Source: Bacillota bacterium (GTDB taxonomy: Bacteria; Bacillota; Clostridia; Lachnospirales; Lachnospiraceae). From it: DNA of 64,000 nucleotides. Shown in pieces: positions 47,401-57,629 of this stretch (position 1 is the stretch's first letter; the number at the start of each line of letters is the position of its first letter). The stretch covers positions 1 through 64,000 of the forward strand of contig JAEWAK010000032.1 of assembly GCA_023391695.1 (NCBI GenBank), read 5' to 3'. The translations under genes and the position numbers were made by a program. Below the pieces are notes generated by a model. That model was not told the origin of the DNA and did no database searches. It worked only from the letters and a program-made list of their open reading frames with translations.

Positions 47401-50400
47401 CGTAATTGTTACGGAAACGGCTTATGATTTTGCAGGGAACATCATATCCTCTACGGATGGGAATGGAAATATCACCCGAAATATTTATAACCGGAGGGGG
47501 ATGTTGGAAAAGACCATAGATGCAGCAGGAGGAACTACCGCCTATTACTATGACAGGGCAGGCAGGTTGACAGCAAATGTATTGCCGGAGAATTTTAAAG
47601 ACGCTGCAGACCGGTACAGCATGGCCAGATCGGAATTCATTTACGACGAAATGGACCGGGTAATCCTGGAACAGGATGTCTATTATGACAAAACTGCCGG
47701 AACCTGGAAGACCATCCATGCAAAAGTAAGTAAGTATGACTTAAACGGCAATGTCATAAAGACGCTGGATGCTTTGGGATATGAGAGCGGCACTGGAGGG
47801 GCCATATGGGAAAAAATCAATTCCGGTTATGGGACAGAGAATACTTATAATGCTGCAAACCTTTTAATAGCTACCCTTTCCCCCGTATCAAAAGACAATG
47901 GACTGGACTATGATACCCGGTACGTTTATGACGGGGCAGGCAGGAAGAGATCCGAGACCAATGCAAAGGGCGTAGTGACAAATTATGAATATGATAATGC
48001 GGGCAGAATAATTAAAACCACCGTAAGGGACTCGGCCGACATGGTAACCCGGCAGGTATCCTATGACGGTATGGGGAATATTTTAACCGAAACCGACGGT
48101 AACGGCAATACGACCCGGTATACCTATAACCGGCTGGGTCTTGTTAAAAGCAGGATAACGCCGGGAGATGAGACCGTACCTTCCGACACGACATTCTATC
48201 AGTATGACGGGGCCAGCCGTCAGGTTTACCAGAAAGACAGTATGGGCAGGGAAACTGTCGTTACCTATAACCAGGACGGACAGGAGCTTACCAGGACCGA
48301 ACAGAAGGAAGACGGCAGCCAGAGCACGACCGTTACCAATGCCTATGATAAAAACGGAAACCTCCGGTTTGAAACGGATGCCAACGGTTTTACAACGGAA
48401 TACGAATATGACGGGTTAAACAGGGTGGTCCTGACCCGGCAGACGGTTTCCGGCAGAGAGCAGGTAACAACGAATACTTACGATAAGAACGGGAATCAAC
48501 TTACCGAAACCGACTGGCTGGGAAATACTGATACCAATGAGTACGATCCTTTAAACCGCCTGGTTCAAAAGTCGGATCCTTACGGAGTTATGATTGAAAA
48601 ACAGGAATATAATAATAATCATGCCCAAATCGGATCATATGACGCCCTGGGCAACCGAACCGGATATGAATATGATAAAAACAACCGGCTTGTAAGCACG
48701 ACCGACCCGGAAGGCCGGGTCACCTCACAGACTTATGATGCAGTGGGCAATACAGCAACGAAGTCGGACGGTAAGGGCAACATTACCGTATATGATTACG
48801 ATGCTCAAAACCGCCTTGCCAAGGTAACCAATGCCACGGGGGAGATAACGGCCTATACCTATGATACAAACGGCAATCTGCTGACCCAGACCGACGGCAG
48901 AGGCAATACAACCGTCCATATCTATAATGCCGCCAACCTTATCATCCGAAAGGAAGAGCCCGGGAATACATCCGGTACGGGAAAAGCGGAAAGCTACACT
49001 TATTATGCCGATGGAACGATCAAAACGAAGACGGACAAAAATGGTGTAACAATAGCCTATACTTATGATATTCACGGAAATCTGCTAAAGAAAACGGCCG
49101 GCAGTTCGGTTATTACCTATACCTATGATGCCAACGGAAACAAGCTGACCATGACCGATGCAACGGGAACAACCAGCCGTATCTATGATGAACGGAATCG
49201 GGTGGTAAGCAAAGAGGTACCGCAGATCGGAAGCAATTCCTATGGATACGATATTACAAGTGAGGTTGCCGTGGGTTTCTATAAGGAAAAATCCACCGAC
49301 CCGAAAGGAAATGTAACGGAAAAAGTTTATGATAAAGCCGGCCGTCTGTCAAAGGTCATCGTGGGGAAGGATGAAACAGCCTACACCTATTATGATAACG
49401 GAAACCGGGCAAGCGTTACCTACCGTGACGGTACCAAAGAGGAATATACCTATAATGGGGCCAACCAGATAAAAACCCTGGTGAACCGGAAAGCGGATGG
49501 AAGCATCCTGGACAATTATACTTATACCTACGATGCCGCCGGTAACCAGCTTACCAAACAAGAGATGATAGGCGGTACAGAAAAAGGAACCACCACGTAT
49601 ACCTATGATACTTTAAACCGCCTGCAGACCGTAACGGAACCGAATAAAAAGGTGACAACTTATGAATATGATAAGGCAGGCAACCGTTCCATAGAAACCG
49701 TCCTGGCCACGGATGAGACCTCCGGCAGTACCGTAAATGTCAAAAATACCTATACCTATGATACCGGAAACCGGTTGACAAACATTGCCAAGATGGTTAA
49801 TAATATACTTACGGAAACGACAGACTATACCTATGACAACAATGGAAATCAGCTCACTTCCGTGGTAAAGACGTATACGGCCGGAATCATCACCTCCACG
49901 GCCACCACGGGTGTTAATACCTATGACGTACATAACCAGCTGATTCAGACCGAGACCGGGGATGGAACGGTAACTGCTAATAGATACAATGGGGAAGGCT
50001 ACCGTACCGGGAAAGAAGTGAACGGGGAACAGACCTATTACCTGTATGAAGCGGACAAGGTAATTCTTGAAGTAGATGAAACCGGAAACCAGGCAGCAAG
50101 GAATGTGTACGGTACGAATCTTCTGTTAAGAACGGTGGATGGTGAGACTTATTACTATCTGTACAACGGACATGCCGATGTAACTGCCTTACTAACCGGA
50201 GATGGTACCATAGCGGCAACCTATTACTATGATGCTTTCGGTAATATCCTGGAGAGTACCGGGGAGGTTAACAACAATATTCGCTATGCTGGTTATCAGT
50301 ATGACGAAGAGACCGGTCTATATTACCTGAACGCAAGAATGTATGACCCGAAGATTGCAAGGTTCTTACAGGAGGACACTTATACAGGAGATACGAAGGA

Positions 50401-51280
50401 TCCGCTTAGTTTGAACATATATACGTATTGTATGAACAATCCGATAAGATACTGGGATCCAACCGGGCATTATGCAATTTATTTTGATGATACAGAATTG
50501 ACATCGGGTAATCTTATTTCAAGATATAAACGGATGAAAGATAAAGAGTATATTATGTCTGTTATAAAGGAACTCAAAGAAAAAGAAAAATCATCAAATG
50601 CTAAGGGGACGGGTAATCTTGTAACTGCCGACCAACTGAAAGTATTTGGATGGTCTGATACAAGTAATGCATTTGTAAAGAGATTAAATGATGCGCTCGT
50701 TAAATATGGAATTATAGATAATGAGAGTATAGCGTTATTTATGGCTACAATGGCAGTGGAAAGCAATTGGGGTAAAGATGCATTAGAACAAGGTAGTAAT
50801 GCTTATTTTAAGCAAAATGGTTATGATAAATATACCAGAGGAGCAGGATACATTCAGATTACACATCAAAAAACACATGAGGCATTTCTAAAGTCAGTGA
50901 ATGATAATTTTTCTGGTAAGGATACTGCTACGCATATAGCAAATAATTATGCCATAGAAGCCGCAGCATGGTATTGGAGTAACGAGGCAAAAACTAGCGC
51001 GGGTAATCTCAATGCATATGTGGCGAAAAATGGTGACGACCTAAATATTTTTTTAATTACACAATATTTTGTAAATGGATTTCCTAATAAAAATGGAAAC
51101 CCTATACCGGGATTTGATAGTGATTTAGCTTCAATAAGAAAAGGAGGTTCATATACGATTAATAAAGATAAAAATGGACAAAGTATTTCATTAAGTGTAA
51201 ATGGTAACACATATGTGCTTCCTAAAGGTTGGGATGAACGAGAAGATGCATATTATAAAGCCATAAATGCATTTAAATAG
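41422..51280 (+). CDS. Giant secreted RHS/YD-repeat polymorphic toxin, WapA-like, GH19/lysozyme-like tip (one frameshift)
   Basis: About 3,280 residues if one frameshift is bridged. The first frame (41422) encodes a basic start and a signal-like helix (KLIVLVLISVLIAETTA). It goes out of frame at a run of four G (41645-41648); removing one G joins it to the long frame ending at 51280. Domains in order: three fibronectin-III modules (~41750-42535); a right-handed beta-helix in three similar modules, each with a PGxxL...GTxExPxVFTS pattern (~42560-44870); an RHS N-terminal domain (~44890-45060); dozens of YD repeats (~45150-50050); the RHS core with YYYDAFGN and DPTGHY (~50120-50475); a Lys/Glu-rich linker; and the toxin (~50610-51280). 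The toxin has AVESNWGK (probable catalytic Glu) and RGAGYIQITHQKTHEAF, the pattern of GH19 chitinase/lysozyme-like domains. Expected role: contact-dependent killing by cutting peptidoglycan. Immunity gene follows at once. Confidence 0.88.
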
Positions 51281-51295
51281 AAAGAGGTGATCGTA

Positions 51296-52027
51296 GTGAA
51301 AAGGATTATTTTTATATTTTTTGTTGTTTGTGTGTTTGTGTTCTTTGAAGGATGCAAATCAGGTAGTGTAAATGATTATCAAGAAAGTATGCCTGTTGAA
51401 AGTAACACAAATAGCATAATTGATTATAAAGTAACTATTAAGGAATATGAAGCTTATAACAAAGAGAATAAGATGTTTAAAGTAGAGTATGTTCAGATAT
51501 CTGGTATGGATGATGAAAATCTTCAAAACCAGATAAATCAGACACTCAAATCATCAATTTCTGAATGGATTACTAAAGACTGTGATTGGATGGAAAAAAG
51601 TAGAATTACTGTAGAATGTAAAACTTCCAAATATTTATCCATAATCTATAAGATAGAATGGGAAAATCCGAATGGAAAAGATTTACTTGGTACATTTACT
51701 CGCATTGGACTAACGGTAGATTTGCAAACTGGGAAGAGAGTACTTTTGAATGCCCTATTCAATGATTATGATGGTCTAAAAGAGAAATTAGTTAAATATG
51801 ATTACGGAAATGAAATATCGCCTCCAATAGATTCAGATGAAGCAGATGAAATTATACACAATGCCTCTATTACAGAAAAGGAATTTTATGAGGAAAATTA
51901 TAAGAATGGCCATAGTGATTATAATTTTCTTTGGTCAAAATCATCATATTATTTAACAGATGAACAGATAGTAATTATAAGAGATGAAAATGAATTTGAT
52001 GATGTGCATTTTGACTTTAAGCAATAA
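51296..52027 (+). CDS. RsiV/PdaC-like lipoprotein, probable immunity to the GH19-like tip
   Basis: A 243-residue lipoprotein starting at GTG 51296 (AAGAGG eight bases upstream), 15 nt after the toxin stop. The lipobox is FFEGC. The mature part has VEYVQISGMDDENLQNQINQTL, matching the DUF4163 pattern, and then LSIIYKIEW...GLTVDLQTGKRVLLNALF, matching DUF3298. RsiV, with this two-part fold, binds lysozyme directly, and PdaC-type DUF4163 domains contact peptidoglycan (established knowledge). A surface-anchored inhibitor of a lysozyme-like toxin is therefore a natural role; this is inference. Confidence 0.75.
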   Translation: MKRIIFIFFVVCVFVFFEGCKSGSVNDYQESMPVESNTNSIIDYKVTIKEYEAYNKENKMFKVEYVQISGMDDENLQNQINQTLKSSISEWITKDCDWMEKSRITVECKTSKYLSIIYKIEWENPNGKDLLGTFTRIGLTVDLQTGKRVLLNALFNDYDGLKEKLVKYDYGNEISPPIDSDEADEIIHNASITEKEFYEENYKNGHSDYNFLWSKSSYYLTDEQIVIIRDENEFDDVHFDFKQ

Positions 52028-52110
52028 AAATACGTGCAAAATGGCAAATGGAATCAGTATTATGTTTTTGTTCATCCATGAACCTTGAATTAAGCACATT
52101 CAACGCTTTC

Positions 52111-52153
52111 CCGACCACCTACCTGACACACTTGTAGTCATTTTGACCACCTA
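52111..52153. mobile_element. IS-end-like sequence, copy 1
   Basis: CCGACCACCTACCTGACACA followed by a TAGT-containing spacer and TGACCACCTA. A matching sequence is at 59504-59545. The repeated GACCACC motif resembles the multi-repeat termini of IS21-like elements. Farther right, GTGGTCG/CGACCAC forms a short inverted repeat. No transposase gene for it is present. Confidence 0.45.
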
Positions 52154-52933
52154 ATCCTGAACCGTACACCGTCGGCACTGCCGTCGGTTTTGGTTCGGCA
52201 GTGGTCGCTTACGACCACATACCTTTATCCTGCACCAAAATCATACTTAACTTTTATCATTAAAGGGGAATATTATTGCCCGTTTAGGCATTGCATAAAT
52301 CGCCTCAAATTTGCCCTCAAATACCTGTTAGGGTACTTATGGTAGAAAATCGAAAACAGGGGCGACATGTTGCGACACAGGGGCAAGATATTTCGGAGCG
52401 GATTCTTTGCAATAAGCTGAGGTGGCAGTAAGCATGAAAAGCTCAAACCAATTACCACAGATTACGATCCGCTTTTCATGGTTCGAACCACCCTCAGCTC
52501 ATGGTGAACCCCTTCTTGCCAGGACTTTTTATCTGTGGTAAAATGGGACGCAACCGGGGGTTTAAGGGGGAAAATAATTTCTCTTAAAAACCACGAAAAA
52601 CGAATCAACAACAGAGAAAAAGGTGTGATTAATCCTTTTTTCTCTGTTGTTATTTTTTTTATTCGTGTCACTTTCATTACTCTTTTTGTTTTTATAATTA
52701 TGATCCTCCTTACCAAATTTTCTTAACCATCTTTTCAAAGTTTGACTTGAATTATAGCTGAACCAGAGTTAACATCACACACATTACTCATGGTTCGTGA
52801 GCCAAAATTCACACGTAAACTATCACATTTGGATTAGATAGGTTGCCGTCCCCTTGCGAGGATTAAGTGAATGACATCAAGTATGTCACCGACTTAATCT
52901 AACGCTCTTAAATTGAGGTTGCCGGTATGAGAG
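52154..52933. other. Non-coding mobile-element debris and IS110 left flank
   Basis: No intact gene. The stretch 52260-52540 has an unusual GGGGCGACATG...GACACAGGGGCAAGAT pattern and looks like the end of a lost transposon. A strong terminator follows (52607). The last ~180 nt before 52934 probably form the non-coding end of the IS110 element. Confidence 0.45.
52607..52660 (+). terminator. Strong Rho-independent terminator
   Basis: AACAACAGAGAAAAAGG (52607-52623) pairs with CCTTTTTTCTCTGTTGTT (52634-52651, one bulge), then eight T. Confidence 0.9.
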
Positions 52934-54186
52934 ATGGAGACAAAACATACGGAGGAGATCAAAATATACAAAAAAAGAAACACCTGTTTTATCGGAATTG
53001 ATATGCACAAAGATATGCATTGTGCAGTCATCATTGACTGCTGGATGAACAAAATGGGAGAAATCAGCTTTGAAAACAGACCATCAAAGTTCCCCATATT
53101 TGTTGAAAATGTCAGAAGAATATGCAGCACAAAGGAAATAGTTTTTGGACTTGAGGATACAAGAGGCTTCGGAAGAAATCTATCTGCTTACCTTGTAGGT
53201 AGAAAATTTGATGTAAAGCATGTAAATCCGGCTTATACAAGTGCAGTAAGACTTTCCAACCCAATCATTCACAAGGATGATTCCTATGATGCATACTGTG
53301 TTGCCAGAGTTTTAAGAGATATGGTAGATAATCTGCCAAATGCAAAGCATGAGGACATTTACTGGACCATACGTCAATTGGTAAAAAGGCGTGATCTGCT
53401 AGTAAAAAATAACGTCATGAATAAAAACACCCTTCATAACCAACTCATGTATTCATACCCAAGCTACAGGAAATTCTTTTCAGAAATTGACGGAAAAAGT
53501 GCTTTGTACTTCTGGGAAAACTACCCGTCACCCATGCACATAAAAACTACCACTTCTTAAAAGGTTTATGAGGCTCTAAAAGCGATTAATCAAAGCCTGA
53601 AAATGGAGAGAATACTCCAAATCCATGCTCTTATTGAAGCTGACGGCGACACAAAGAAAGAGTTTCAATAGGAGAGAGATTTCATCGTTAAAAGTCTTGT
53701 AAAGAGTATTAAGAATAACATTGAGCAAATGAAGGAGATCGGTGATGAACTTGAAAAGATTATCCCGCTCACAGGCTATAAACTACGAACGATGCCCGGG
53801 ATAGACCTTACAACCGAAGCACAGATCATATCTGAAATAGGAGATATTAATCGCTTTCCTGACTCAGATAAGCTTGCTCAGTTTATGGGTCTGGCTCCTG
53901 TAAAATTTAGTTCCGCTGGCAAAGGTAAGGATGAGCGTTGCAGAAATGGCAATAGAGCATTAAATGCAATATTCCATTACCTTGCAATTCAGATGGTGGC
54001 TGTATCAAAGAATGGAACCCCAAGGCATCCTGTGTTCAGACAGTATTTTGAGCAAAGGTTTTAGAAGGCAAGAATAAACCACAGGCACTTGTCTGTGTAG
54101 CGAGAAGACTTGTAAGAATTATTTACGGCATGATGAAAACCAAAACCGCCTACAAGCCTTATGAAAAAACAGAAACACAACGCTAG
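52934..54186 (+). pseudogene. Decayed IS110-family transposase
   Basis: The N-terminal part has the DEDD domain (CFIGIDMHKDMHCAVI, VFGLEDTRGFGRNL, HKDDSYDAYCVAR). The C-terminal part has the Transposase_20 pattern (LRTMPGIDLTTEAQIISEIGDINRF, QFMGLAPVKFSSAGK). The two parts are in one frame but interrupted by TAA (53558) and TAG (53669). A third stop at 54062 is bypassed by a one-base shift into a frame that reads VARRLVRIIYGMMKTKTAYKP and ends at 54186. About 417 codons in all. IS110 elements insert without long inverted repeats. This copy is dead. Confidence 0.88.
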
Positions 54187-54281
54187 TTTTTGAATTCAAA
54201 AACACAGCTATTGTTAAGTATTAACTTTTGTTAGTGGTGAAATAAGTCTAGGGGTATTATAAAAGTTATAGTCCTTGTAGT

Positions 54282-54936
54282 GAGGGGACGGGGAAAGTTG
54301 ATGAAACATATGTTACCAAAAATCAGTTACAGCAAATCTATACGAATACTACTGTTACAGATGATATGATAACTGATCTAAATAGAGTTTTGGCGAAATA
54401 TGGTATAACAGATGTCGAAAACATCCAACATTTCTTAGCTCAAACTTGTATTAAGACAAGATTTTGGTAGAGCTGTGACAGAAGACGGTTCTGATAGCTA
54501 CTTAAATGGTAAAAAATATGGGAAAAAATATAGTGGTGTTGGTTACATTCACATGACTTGGGATTATGGTTACCAAGCATTTGCAACTTATATGATTTTA
54601 GAAGCACATCAAGACTTAAAAAGTACTGCTTCATAAAAAAATCCGAAAAATAACAATGCAACTACAATACTAAACACATATAACACGGTTGTTCAGGAAG
54701 CTACTAATAAAGGATATAATATTAGTAAATACACTGACATTGTGGATATTGGGAGAGATTACGTAGCTAATAATTATGCATGGGAGACAGCAGGTTATTT
54801 TTGGAGTACAAATGGTTTAACAAGTGCCAATAGTAGTACTCCTGTTGATGATGTGACAACTGTTGTAAACAAATGGACTGCTTCCTATAAGGCACGTAGA
54901 GACGCATATAATATCGTTATTCAGTATATAAAATGA
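54282..54936 (+). pseudogene. Orphan toxin tip 2, GH19/lysozyme-like, frameshifted
   Basis: It starts with EGTGKVDET at the same GTG junction as the full-length gene, then LNRVLAKYGITDVENIQHFLAQ, parallel to the tip-1 stretch beginning LNDALVKYGI. The frame ends at TAG 54468; from ~54439 another frame continues (FGRAVTEDGSDSYL, YSGVGYIHMTWDYGYQAF, then YAWETAGYFWSTNGL), with a TAA at 54634. The segment expected to hold the catalytic Glu lies at the frameshift and is destroyed. No RHS core precedes it; IS110 does. The immunity lipoprotein follows 14 nt on. Confidence 0.78.
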
Positions 54937-54950
54937 TTGGAGGGAAGTAC

Positions 54951-55763
54951 ATGAAGAGATTTGTAGTTTTTATAGTGATTATTATGAATCTAATGTTAAT
55001 ATCTTGTGGTTCAAATGACGTAGCTAAAAAAAATGCTGAAGCTACTGTAATGAGCAGTGAAAATCTAAAAGAAGAACCTATCAAAGTCAAAGTCGAGGAA
55101 GTTGAGGGCGATGATGAAAACAATACTATTGAAATTGCTGAAGATTTTTCGAGTGACTTATATTTTCAGAATAAGGTATATAGTATTGCACCGAGTGAAC
55201 TATTAAATAGGGATTTGGATAGGCCAGAAGATAATTCTGAATGGATTAAATCGCTTATTTTCAAGTATCCACAATTATATAATATGGAGGATGGCGAAAA
55301 ACAAAAAAGGATTAATGATATAATATACAAGAAAATGATAACACGTCATAATGTACTAGAGAACAGAGATTATATTGAATATTTCACCGATTATAAAATA
55401 ATGTATTCAGATGATGAATTCTTTAGTGTTTTGTTTACAGGAGAAGTAAGTGATTATCGAACATCAAATAGATTTGCTTTTGGAATGACAATTGACATTG
55501 AAGATGGAGAGGAGATATCCTTAGAAAAATTGTTTGAAGTTGATGATTCTTTTGTTGAAAACTACCTATTCAGCAAGTTTGATGTAGTCGAGAATAATTT
55601 TGAAGATGTTCTAGCGAATGTCCCTTATGTTGAACAGTTTGTTGAGACTTATTCGAGCAATTCCCATATCAATGACTTTTACGTTAAAAAGGATGGTTTA
55701 GGTATTATTATTCCAACTTATAATAATATGGGTTATATACTTATTGAGGGAAGGCTTAAATAA
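54951..55763 (+). CDS. RsiV-like lipoprotein, probable immunity to toxin tip 2
   Basis: A 271-residue lipoprotein starting at ATG 54951 behind GGAGGG. The lipobox is LISC. After an acidic tether, it has YPQLYNMEDGEKQKRINDII and YKIMYSDDEFFSVLFTGE...FGMTIDIEDGEEISLEKLF, the DUF3298-like pattern. It is only distantly similar to the lipoprotein at 51296 but has the same architecture and the same position behind a GH19-like tip. The gene is intact although its toxin is broken, as expected for retained protection. Confidence 0.72.
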   Translation: MKRFVVFIVIIMNLMLISCGSNDVAKKNAEATVMSSENLKEEPIKVKVEEVEGDDENNTIEIAEDFSSDLYFQNKVYSIAPSELLNRDLDRPEDNSEWIKSLIFKYPQLYNMEDGEKQKRINDIIYKKMITRHNVLENRDYIEYFTDYKIMYSDDEFFSVLFTGEVSDYRTSNRFAFGMTIDIEDGEEISLEKLFEVDDSFVENYLFSKFDVVENNFEDVLANVPYVEQFVETYSSNSHINDFYVKKDGLGIIIPTYNNMGYILIEGRLK

Positions 55764-55828
55764 TGATAGCAATGCTTTAAAGCTATCTTAGCAGCACTTG
55801 AAAAACAGCTAAGAATGTGAGTTTTGCA

Positions 55829-55875
55829 GCAAAAAGGCAACCTCCGGTTTGCAACGGAAGCAACGGTGCCACAAC
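55829..55875 (+). pseudogene. Short YD-repeat scrap
   Basis: GGCAACCTCCGGTTTGCAACG and the following AAGCAACGG closely match the full-length RHS gene near 48356-48395. It is a ~47-bp recombination remnant. Confidence 0.55.
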
Positions 55876-56021
55876 CGTCTGACGGATTATACATGCTGAT
55901 ACTGATTAGCTAAAAGTTAATAAACAATTGGGTTACAGGCAGGATGATTTTTATATTGAAATTGTCCTGCCCGCTTACTTACAAGATGAAAGCTTATATT
56001 TCCAGAGGTCATCTGACTAGG

Positions 56022-56879
56022 ACGGTAAACTTATTACTACCAGTACAACGGCCTTAATAACCGGAGAAGGTACTATAGTGCAACCTATTACTATGATGCC
56101 TTCGGTAATATCCTGAGAGTACCGGGGATGTTAACAACAATATTCGCTATGCCGGCTACCAGTATGATGAAGAAACCGGTCTGTATTACCTGAATGCCAG
56201 AATGTATGATCCGGTGACAGCAAGATTCTTACAGGAAGATACGTATACCGGGGAACCGGAGGACCCGTTAAGCCTGAATCTATATACCTACTGTGCGAAT
56301 AATCCGATTGTTTATTATGATCCGACGGGGCATTTCTGGACGAAAGCTTATGTCGGCAGCTCGTTAGAAGATGTCTATCCTATATGCAGGGCACGAAAAA
56401 ATATTATTATAAAGCTGCATATAAGGATACCAGACCGGGCAGGGTAAGAGAAGCCGGGCAGGACTTTACAGAAGATTTCTATACGGCTTCAATTGCAGTA
56501 GGGATTTATTATCAGCAAACCAGTGCAGCAAACAGTAAGAAACACAATACATATGAGGCGAAAGAGCTTGATGTCATGTATGGGCGTCAGCAGATGTTAA
56601 TTAAGGGTTCGGGGAAGTTGCCAGAAACAATGACTACAACCAGTGCTCAAATGGGAAAAAAATAAATATGATTATCCTGATATGAAAAGCTATCAAGACT
56701 ATAGCAATAGGGCACAGGATGTTTTTAAGAATGCAGAAACAGTTATTCCCGATTATGTAAATAATGAAATATATTATATACAGGGGGATGATTTGTTGAG
56801 AGTAAGTGATACGGTAGAATTTATAAGCTTATATCATAGCCAGAGAGTTACTGATGCTATAAATGCATTAAAACAATAA
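56022..56879 (+). pseudogene. RHS core fragment with toxin tip 3, frameshifted
   Basis: The left part matches the RHS core (YYDAFGN, GYQYDEETGLYYLNARMYDPVTARFLQEDTY, ending DPTGHF) but has small deletions compared with the full gene: ~20 nt near 56055, and single bases near 56075 and 56117. The tip starts after GHFWTKAYVGSSLEDVY. Its frame shifts at an A-run near 56395 (continuing KYYYKAAYKDTRPGRV) and again at seven A near 56655-56661 (continuing NKYDYPDMKSYQDYSNRAQDV), ending LYHSQRVTDAINALKQ. I do not recognise the toxin family. An immunity-like gene follows 13 nt later. Confidence 0.7.
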
Positions 56880-56892
56880 CAGGAGGGACAAG

Positions 56893-57480
56893 ATGTCAGC
56901 AGTATTTGAAGTCCATTTAATGTATAAACGTAATATATCATTTTTGGAAGTGATGGATGTTTTAAAGAAGAATGCCATCTCTTGTTCAATAGAAAGTATA
57001 GAATGTATGGATAGCTGGGAGTATGATAATCATCAAACACTAAATAATCAGTCTATTAATGATATAGACATTTTAATTCAGAATCAATATAAAATCTTCT
57101 TAATTGAAGGAGTGATCAATTCAATGTATAGATTTGGAATTAATTTTTCAAAGGGAGAAGGAAATCAATATTGCCTTGATTTTTGGATAACAACTAAAGG
57201 ACTAGAACAATTAGATAGTAATTATATAACAGATGAAAATATCGAATTATATGAAAAACTTAAATACCAATTAATTACATACGGGAACAGAGAATTGCTT
57301 GTTTTATGTGGTATCGGTTCCGAAATCACAATGCCAGAATCATCGCAAGTAGAAGATATTGTTGCAAAGAGTAAAAATATATGCATGTGGATATTACCAA
57401 GTGAAAAATTTGATGCAACATTAGACCGATTTAACAAAGAAACAGATAATGGTTTCTTTGTTTACTCGCTTAAAGCGTAG
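56893..57480 (+). CDS. Probable immunity protein for toxin tip 3
   Basis: A 195-residue acidic protein with no signal peptide or membrane helix, starting behind AGGAGGG. No family recognised. Its position directly after a toxin tip, its low GC and its intact frame next to a broken toxin are the reasons for the call. Confidence 0.6.
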   Translation: MSAVFEVHLMYKRNISFLEVMDVLKKNAISCSIESIECMDSWEYDNHQTLNNQSINDIDILIQNQYKIFLIEGVINSMYRFGINFSKGEGNQYCLDFWITTKGLEQLDSNYITDENIELYEKLKYQLITYGNRELLVLCGIGSEITMPESSQVEDIVAKSKNICMWILPSEKFDATLDRFNKETDNGFFVYSLKA

Positions 57481-57629
57481 GATCAACTAATATACAGAAA
57501 AGTCAAATACAGTAATAATTATATGGAGTTCACTACGAAACTCCAGTATTTGGAAAAATGATTTCGCAGTAGTTCCATAATTTGCTTTAAAGTGCCAAAA
57601 TAAATTTCAATGCTCTAATTCTATCAAGA

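Noticed and set aside
44735..50219. Long minus-strand open frames inside the RHS gene (for example 44990-45541 and 46985-47719)
   Set aside because: They are shadows created by the repetitive YD-repeat codons (TAC/GGC-rich), lack ribosome sites and show no family features.
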